From Aliiglaciecola lipolytica (GTDB lineage: Bacteria > Pseudomonadota > Gammaproteobacteria > Enterobacterales > Alteromonadaceae): a stretch of DNA of 64,000 nt. The DNA lies in NCBI RefSeq assembly GCF_018860635.1, contig NZ_JAHKPT010000004.1:62001-126000 (forward strand), read 5' to 3'. Below, piece by piece: positions 59,020-64,000 of this stretch (within the stretch, counting starts at the first letter, position 1; every line of letters starts with the position of its first letter). The position numbers and the translations under genes were made by a program. The notes below the pieces were generated by a model that was given only the letters and a program-made list of their open reading frames with translations, had not been told where the DNA came from and did no database searches.

Positions 59020-61407
59020 ATGCTGCAACCTACATCACTTAGTGTTGAACAATTAACCGCAATCCCTAGTCGTCGTTTGATTAATCAAGCGCTGCGCGAC
59101 GATAATGCGTTGTTGGCTACATTTATCGGACAACAAAGAGCCAGAGAAGCACTGTCTTTTGGTTTGGGCATACAAGCCAAAGGTTATAACCTCTATGTTA
59201 TGGGGGAGCATGCCACGGGCCGGTTTACCCTAGTTCAAGAATATATTGCCAAATCAGTAGACAAAGTCCCTACACCAGACGAGTGGTGCTACATCAATAA
59301 CTTTGAAGAAGAAAGGGAACCTTTCGTTCTGCGCTTAAAACCCGGCGAGAGTAAGCTGCTACATAAAGATATGGAGGGCTTAATTGACGAGCTCTTAGAT
59401 ACCTTTCCTGCCGCCTACGATAACCCTGGATACCAACGTAAAAAAGCGGCCATTGCTAGAGAGTTCGATCAACGTTATGACAGGGCTATTGATAAGGTAG
59501 AACAGTATGCACAATCTAAAAACGTTGCCTTGTTTGAAGAAAATGGCACCATAAGTTTTTCACCAATTGTAGATGACAAACCGATCACAGATGCGGATTT
59601 CACTAAATTAGATGATCAGCAACGTCAGCATTATTATCAACTAATTGACAAATTAGAGGATTATTTAAGTGAAGCTTTGTTGGAGTTGCCTAAGTGGAAA
59701 CGTCAATCATCTGAACAGTTACGTAAACTCAAGCGTGATACCGCTGAGCAAGGCATCAAACCGCTATTAAAAGACTTAGAGCACAAGTATGCCAACGAAT
59801 TAGCCATTCTAAAATTTTTAAGGCAATTGAAATCCCATTTAGTCGATACCATCGTTGAATTACTTGCTGGCGATATTAAAGATGATAAGCAAGATGAATA
59901 CGATAAACGTGATGTTTTAGAAGAACAATACCTACCTAATATTTTGGTATCTCATCATTTAAACGATGGGGCTCCGGTAGTTTACGAACCAAATCCCACC
60001 CATCAAAGTCTATTTGGTAAAATTGAATACACAAATGTGCAAGGTTCGATGTACACCAGCTATCGAATGATTCGAAGTGGCGCATTGCATAAGGCAAATG
60101 GCGGCTATCTTTTGTTAGATGCAGATAAAATGATTGACCAACCGTTTGTCTGGGATTCCTTAAAACTCGCATTAAAATTTGGACAGCTCAAAATGGAGTT
60201 GCCGCAACTTGACGTGGGAATGGTTAATTCTATGACGTTGAATCCGCAACAAATTCCGCTGAACGTGAAAGTGGTGTTATTGGGGTCCAGAGATTTATAT
60301 TATTTACTACAAGATTATGACGAAGAATTCGATGAATTATTTCGTGTATTAGTCGACTTCGATCATGAAATACCGCTCAATAAACGTACCCTTTATGATT
60401 TTGTCGGCCGGGTACGCAATCATGTGATATCACTTGGTTTGAATAGTATTTCTGATTCGGCGATGTACCGTTTGGTCGAGTACAGTTTACGACTTGCCGA
60501 ACATCAGCAGAACCTGTCTGCACGTTTTTCAGATGTGATCGAGTTAATTAATGAAGCTCATTATTTTTGCAGTTTAGAAAACTCAAGTGAAATTCAAACT
60601 AGTCATATCGAAACCGCTTTAAAGGCAAAAGTTGAAAGGACAGGGCGGGTAAGTCAGGCATTATTGGAAGATATTAAGCAAGGTCAGATATTGATTGCGA
60701 CCGAAGGAACTGCTATTGGCCAAGTTAATGGCCTGACGGTTCTGGAAATTGGTGACAGTGTCTTTGGCACACCTGCAAGAATCACCTCAACCGTGTACGC
60801 GGGGGCAAATGGCGTGGTTGATATAGAACGGGAGGTCGAGTTAGGCCAACCCATTCATTCCAAAGGGGTTATGTTACTTACCGGCTATTTGGGTAACAAG
60901 TATGCGCAGTATTTCCCTTTAACACTGTCTGCTAATATAGCCCTTGAGCAATCGTATGGGCATATTGATGGAGATAGCGCGTCATTAGGTGAATTAGTCG
61001 CGCTGATCTCAGCGTTAACAGAAGTGCCGGCACGACAAGACCTAGCCATTACGGGTTCAATAAATCAATATGGTGAAGTGCAAGCTATTGGCGGTGTAAA
61101 TGAAAAAATTGAAGGTTTTTTCAAGCTCTGTCAACATCGCGGATTGAATGGCACTCAAGGTGTGATTATCCCGCATTCTAATCATATTAATTTAATGCTT
61201 AATAGCGAAGTAATCGAAGCCGTAAGATCAGGTGTATTTCACATTTACACCGTTGCCACAGTAGACCAAGCTTTGTCTTTGTTGACCGGTAAAGAAGCCG
61301 GTGAGCTAAATTCTAGAGGACGCTATCCGAAAGGCACTATGAATTACTTGGCGGTAAATCGCTTGTATAACATAGCTTCAATAGTCAACGGTGCAGACGG
61401 AGATTAA
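59020..61407 (+). CDS. Lon-like ATP-dependent protease (LonB/COG1067 type)
   Basis: 795 residues. The N-terminal half is an AAA-like module with a P-loop GEHATGRFT at 62-70, in which the usual Lys is Arg68; a long helical insertion follows (about 150-290). The C-terminal part is a Lon protease domain with the dyad Ser653 (GDSASLGE) and Lys696 (NEKIEG), 43 residues apart as in E. coli Lon (679/722). It has no Lon substrate-binding N-domain. Similar to YcbZ and Pseudomonas AsrA; substrates unknown. A weak ribosome site precedes the ATG. Confidence 0.9.
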   Translation: MLQPTSLSVEQLTAIPSRRLINQALRDDNALLATFIGQQRAREALSFGLGIQAKGYNLYVMGEHATGRFTLVQEYIAKSVDKVPTPDEWCYINNFEEEREPFVLRLKPGESKLLHKDMEGLIDELLDTFPAAYDNPGYQRKKAAIAREFDQRYDRAIDKVEQYAQSKNVALFEENGTISFSPIVDDKPITDADFTKLDDQQRQHYYQLIDKLEDYLSEALLELPKWKRQSSEQLRKLKRDTAEQGIKPLLKDLEHKYANELAILKFLRQLKSHLVDTIVELLAGDIKDDKQDEYDKRDVLEEQYLPNILVSHHLNDGAPVVYEPNPTHQSLFGKIEYTNVQGSMYTSYRMIRSGALHKANGGYLLLDADKMIDQPFVWDSLKLALKFGQLKMELPQLDVGMVNSMTLNPQQIPLNVKVVLLGSRDLYYLLQDYDEEFDELFRVLVDFDHEIPLNKRTLYDFVGRVRNHVISLGLNSISDSAMYRLVEYSLRLAEHQQNLSARFSDVIELINEAHYFCSLENSSEIQTSHIETALKAKVERTGRVSQALLEDIKQGQILIATEGTAIGQVNGLTVLEIGDSVFGTPARITSTVYAGANGVVDIEREVELGQPIHSKGVMLLTGYLGNKYAQYFPLTLSANIALEQSYGHIDGDSASLGELVALISALTEVPARQDLAITGSINQYGEVQAIGGVNEKIEGFFKLCQHRGLNGTQGVIIPHSNHINLMLNSEVIEAVRSGVFHIYTVATVDQALSLLTGKEAGELNSRGRYPKGTMNYLAVNRLYNIASIVNGADGD

Positions 61408-61434
61408 CAACACAATGAAATGTAAGAGAAAAAT

Positions 61435-61917
61435 ATGACAATCAGTAAAGATAAAGTGGTTCAGTTTCATTATCGAATTAATGATCTTGAAGGTAACGAG
61501 TTAGAAACGAGTTTTGCTAGTGATCCTGCGGCATATTTGCATGGTCATAACAATGTGATGGTTGGCATCGAAGAATCCCTAGAAGGTAAAAGCGTTGGAG
61601 ATGAGTTCAGCGTTGAACTTCCAGCCCAAGAAACCTTTGGTGAAGTGATTAAAAATGCAGAACAGCGGGTTTCCGTTAAGCATTTGCAAGGGGCTAAAAA
61701 ATGGAAACCGGGAATGACAGCTGTTTTGCAAACTGAAAACGGTGCTAGGGAAGTGACCATTGTTAAGATGGGTAAATTTATGGCTACTGTGGATATTAAT
61801 CACCCGTTAGCTGGGCAAACCCTTAAATTCGATTTAAAAGTGGAAGATGTACGTGATGCCACTGATGAAGAATTGTCTCATGGACACGCTCACGGAGTTG
61901 GCGGCCACCATCACTAA
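61435..61917 (+). CDS. slyD: FKBP-type peptidyl-prolyl isomerase SlyD
   Basis: 160 residues. A split FKBP domain surrounds the insert-in-flap chaperone domain (about 65-130); FHYRINDLEGNELETS and GHNNVMVGIEESLEGKSVGD are typical. The short tail HGHAHGVGGHHH is a metal-binding His stretch, less Cys-rich than in E. coli. It folds proteins and may carry nickel. It follows the protease gene by 27 bases. Confidence 0.94.
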   Translation: MTISKDKVVQFHYRINDLEGNELETSFASDPAAYLHGHNNVMVGIEESLEGKSVGDEFSVELPAQETFGEVIKNAEQRVSVKHLQGAKKWKPGMTAVLQTENGAREVTIVKMGKFMATVDINHPLAGQTLKFDLKVEDVRDATDEELSHGHAHGVGGHHH

Positions 61918-61948
61918 CAGAAGTTATTCATTTCAACGACCATCAAGT

Positions 61949-61983
61949 ATATTTAGCGTGAATTAAAAATTTACGCTAAATAT
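61949..61983. terminator. Long inverted repeat after slyD
   Basis: ATATTTAGCGT and ACGCTAAATAT with further pairing of AATT across one wobble and an AAA loop make a stem of about 16 bp. There is no strong T-tract, so it may be a terminator or a protein-binding site. A third copy of the AATTTACGCTA unit lies at 61998-62008. Confidence 0.4.
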
Positions 61984-62008
61984 TTAACGATTTCGCGAAT
62001 TTACGCTA
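61954..62008. repeat. Three copies of AATT(T/C)ACGCTA before the GH19 gene
   Basis: One reverse copy (61954-61964) and two forward copies (61968-61978 and 61998-62008); the forward copies start 30 bases apart, about three helical turns. Possible regulator-binding cluster. Confidence 0.5.
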
Positions 62009-62116
62009 TCTTAATTAAGTCCTATCCTTTTTAACAACACATTACTTCACATGGATAGGTAATTAATGCATCGCAGTTAGAATGCACTTTGTTTTCATTA
62101 CATAAGGACATCTAAC

Positions 62117-62905
62117 ATGATTCCAGTGGATGGCGATTTCATCTTGGCGGTTGCACCGCGATTCTCAGGTGACAAAGCAGAAGCACAAATGCGAATAGTT
62201 GGTCAGCTTTCAGCTATATTCGCGCCAACCTTAGCCAGTTATCAAATTAATACCAGACTGCGGATTGCTCATTTCATGGGACAAGTTACCCATGAGTGTG
62301 CAGGTTTTCGAACCACCGAAGAGTTCGCATCAGGTGCAGCCTATGAAGGCAGGAGTGATTTGGGGAATGATCAAATTGGTGACGGTAAACGCTACAAAGG
62401 TCGTGGTCTGTTGCAATTAACAGGCAGAGCCAATTATCGACAGTATGGTAAAAAACTCAACTTGCCCTTGGAGGATGATCCTCAAATTGCTGCTGATCCG
62501 GCCATTTCCCTTAAAATTGCCTGTGAATATTGGCGTTCCAGAAAAATTAATGCTGCCGCTGATCTCGACGACCTAATCAGGGTTACAAAGCTTGTAAATG
62601 GTGGCACTAACGGTCTAGATGATAGGCGTAAATACCTGCAAAAAGCCAAACGAGCTTTAGCTAGTATTGAAGGTATCCGGATAGCGCTGAATGATGGCGA
62701 TAACGCAGTGGTTCTTCGTCGCGGATCCTTTGGTGATAAGGTGGGGGAATTACAAAAGATGCTAGCTGACAAAGGTTATGTGCTGTCAATTGATAATGAC
62801 TTCGGTGCGGGCACGGAAGGAGCCGTTATCATGTTCCAAAAGGACAATGGTTTGAAAGAAGATGGTATTGTGGGAAAATCCACTTGGCAGAAACTAGGTG
62901 CTTAA
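62117..62905 (+). CDS. GH19 chitinase/lysozyme-like protein with peptidoglycan-binding domain
   Basis: 262 residues. The GH19 catalytic domain (about 1-185) has THECAGFRTTEEF with likely catalytic Glu60 and Glu69, and YKGRGLLQLTGRANY. A PG-binding-1 domain fills about 200-262 (GSFGDKVGELQKML, DNDFGAGTEGAVIMFQ, KEDGIVGKSTW). There is no signal peptide, which is the layout of phage endolysins and some secreted effectors. AAGGA precedes the ATG. No phage or secretion genes are adjacent, so its role is open. Confidence 0.87.
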   Translation: MIPVDGDFILAVAPRFSGDKAEAQMRIVGQLSAIFAPTLASYQINTRLRIAHFMGQVTHECAGFRTTEEFASGAAYEGRSDLGNDQIGDGKRYKGRGLLQLTGRANYRQYGKKLNLPLEDDPQIAADPAISLKIACEYWRSRKINAAADLDDLIRVTKLVNGGTNGLDDRRKYLQKAKRALASIEGIRIALNDGDNAVVLRRGSFGDKVGELQKMLADKGYVLSIDNDFGAGTEGAVIMFQKDNGLKEDGIVGKSTWQKLGA

Positions 62906-62922
62906 CATGTTAGCACCTAGTT
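62892..62922. terminator. Hairpin over the GH19 stop codon
   Basis: AACTAGGTGCT and AGCACCTAGTT form an 11-bp stem around the stop codon, between convergent genes. No T-tract, so termination is uncertain. Confidence 0.4.
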
Positions 62923-62956
62923 AGGCGTATTTAGATTTGCGGTAGAGGCGGGGTTA

Positions 62957-64000
62957 TCATTGGTTAAATTGATAAACCCGATTACGACCGTTTTCTTTAG
63001 ATTCGTACAAAGCAGTATCTGCACCAGCAAATAGTTTTTCTAAACTGTATCCACAAGTCGAAGCATCAGCAACACCAAAACTAGCGGTGATTTTAAATTG
63101 ATGGTCGGTTTCGTGGGTATCGATGCTGGCAATGGCAGCACGGCAGATTTCAGCAACTTTACAAGCTTCATCAACGTTACAACCTGGCAATACAATGCCA
63201 AATTCCTCGCCACCCATGCGGCCAATAAGATCAATTGATCTGCATACTAATTTTGCTTCTTTTACTGATTTTTTAAGTGCCCAATCTCCGGTTTGATGAC
63301 CGTAAGTATCATTCACTTTTTTAAAGTGATCCAAATCAAACAACACAAAGCTAACAGGTTGTTTCTGATTTTCTGCATCGTCAATTATTCTTTTCGCTCG
63401 ATGATTGAAATGGTGACGATTACTGATCCCCGTTAGCTCATCAGTCTCTGCCAACTTTCGCAGTTTTATTTGGATTTTTCTGCTGCGATATAACCAAACA
63501 AATAGCAAAATAAGTAGAGAGACAGCCAAAGTAAGGGCAAGTCGATTATTACGTGATTGTTCGGCGGCTAATTCTGCTTGTGTGCGTAATAGTGCATTTT
63601 GTTTATCTAAAATAACGATTGTATTGTCTTGCTCCAACTTTTCGTATTTAGCTTGTTGAAACGCAAGACCTCGAGCTTTAGTGTCATCTATATAGGCTTT
63701 TTCAGCTTCATTAAATCGTTTTAAATATTCAACGGTTTGTTGGTAGTCGCCCTGAGCTTCGGCAGCTTTATATAACACCCCCAATGACCTTACTAAGCCT
63801 TTGGTTAAACCAAAATTTTGAATACTGTCATAGGCTTTTAAACCATATGTTTTAGCTAAATCAGGCTGATCTAAAAGTAAATAATTATTTGCCATCAAAC
63901 TATAAAATACACCAATTAGTGGTGGATATTTACTCTCTACAGTCTGTTTCTCGGCGTCTTGCAATAATTTGAGGGATTCTTTGATGCGACTTTCGTTGGT
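62957..64000 (-). CDS. Diguanylate cyclase (GGDEF) with helical-repeat sensor region, N-terminus beyond the window
   Basis: At least 347 residues; the frame stays open to the right edge, so the true start is outside. The N-terminal part looks like TPR helices (NNYLLLDQPDLAKTYGLKAY, QGDYQQTVEYLKRFNEAEK), followed by a coiled coil, one transmembrane helix (LALTLAVSLLILLFVWLY) and a GGDEF domain with GGEEF and an RxxD inhibitory site (RSID) five residues before it. It should make c-di-GMP with product inhibition. The PilZ protein at 11.1 kb is a possible receptor in the same cell. Confidence 0.92.
   Translation of the reverse strand, partial: TNESRIKESLKLLQDAEKQTVESKYPPLIGVFYSLMANNYLLLDQPDLAKTYGLKAYDSIQNFGLTKGLVRSLGVLYKAAEAQGDYQQTVEYLKRFNEAEKAYIDDTKARGLAFQQAKYEKLEQDNTIVILDKQNALLRTQAELAAEQSRNNRLALTLAVSLLILLFVWLYRSRKIQIKLRKLAETDELTGISNRHHFNHRAKRIIDDAENQKQPVSFVLFDLDHFKKVNDTYGHQTGDWALKKSVKEAKLVCRSIDLIGRMGGEEFGIVLPGCNVDEACKVAEICRAAIASIDTHETDHQFKITASFGVADASTCGYSLEKLFAGADTALYESKENGRNRVYQFNQ

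Noticed and set aside
62117-62905. Prophage remnant around the GH19 gene
   Set aside because: Neighbours are slyD and a diguanylate cyclase, with no phage gene, att repeats or composition shift visible.

Overview
The window is an ordinary, densely coded piece of chromosome from a gammaproteobacterium, most likely a marine member of the Alteromonadales (Alteromonas/Glaciecola-like). The evidence is the AT-rich coding sequence, the gene orders leuS-lptE-holA ... rsfS-rlmH-mrdA-rodA ... dacA-ybeD-lipB-lipA, divergent rnhA/dnaQ followed by a TIGR03503-type gene, gapA next to yeaD, and HexR-like operators. Genus assignment is inference. I see no insertion sequence, integrase, prophage block or CRISPR array.

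Layout. 1-7.0 kb: elyC (cut by the window edge) divergent from cmoM; then ldhA, a glutathione peroxidase, a stand-alone FapA/DUF342 protein and sbcB on the minus strand; then a CBS-domain protein. 7.1-16.5 kb: hrpA, a c-di-GMP PilZ protein, rlmI, a quinone oxidoreductase, rnhA, dnaQ and a TIGR03503-type membrane protein. 16.6-17.0 kb: three identical tRNA-Asp genes behind a promoter of the stringent stable-RNA type. 17.1-31.3 kb: carbon metabolism, with yeaD and gapA on the minus strand, malQ-glgB-glgX-msrB on the plus strand, a second, N-terminally extended GAPDH, an M14 carboxypeptidase and a sodium:alanine symporter with an unusual inserted domain. 31.3-37.3 kb: zinc-ribbon/YeaC/DUF349 genes in a tightly overlapping set, ansA and an M24 peptidase. 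37.4-44.5 kb: a DUF885 lipoprotein, sbcD-sbcC, and a monooxygenase-like gene with its MarR regulator. 44.5-58.8 kb: a long minus-strand block for a periplasmic cyclophilin, lipoate synthesis, cell-wall elongation (mrdA, rodA, mltB, rlpA, dacA), ribosome maturation (rsfS, rlmH), holA, lptE and leuS. 58.9-64 kb: a LonB-like protease, slyD, a GH19 lysozyme-like gene and a diguanylate cyclase cut by the right edge.

How the genes fit together. The minus-strand block is the conserved rod-shape and envelope cluster with essential housekeeping genes; nadD, usually between holA and rsfS in enterobacteria, is absent from that position. The sugar region joins glycogen/maltodextrin turnover to two GAPDH isozymes, each with a TGTAAT-N3-ATTACA-like box upstream. 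This matches the known HexR operator and suggests coordinated, perhaps opposite, control of glycolytic and gluconeogenic GAPDH.

No convincing novel defence or mobile system is visible. The best leads are the two HexR-like sites, a perfect 24-bp palindrome in front of the monooxygenase/marR pair, the inserted domain in the alanine symporter, the overlapping zinc-ribbon/YeaC/DUF349 set, and repeated AATTTACGCTA elements in front of the GH19 gene.
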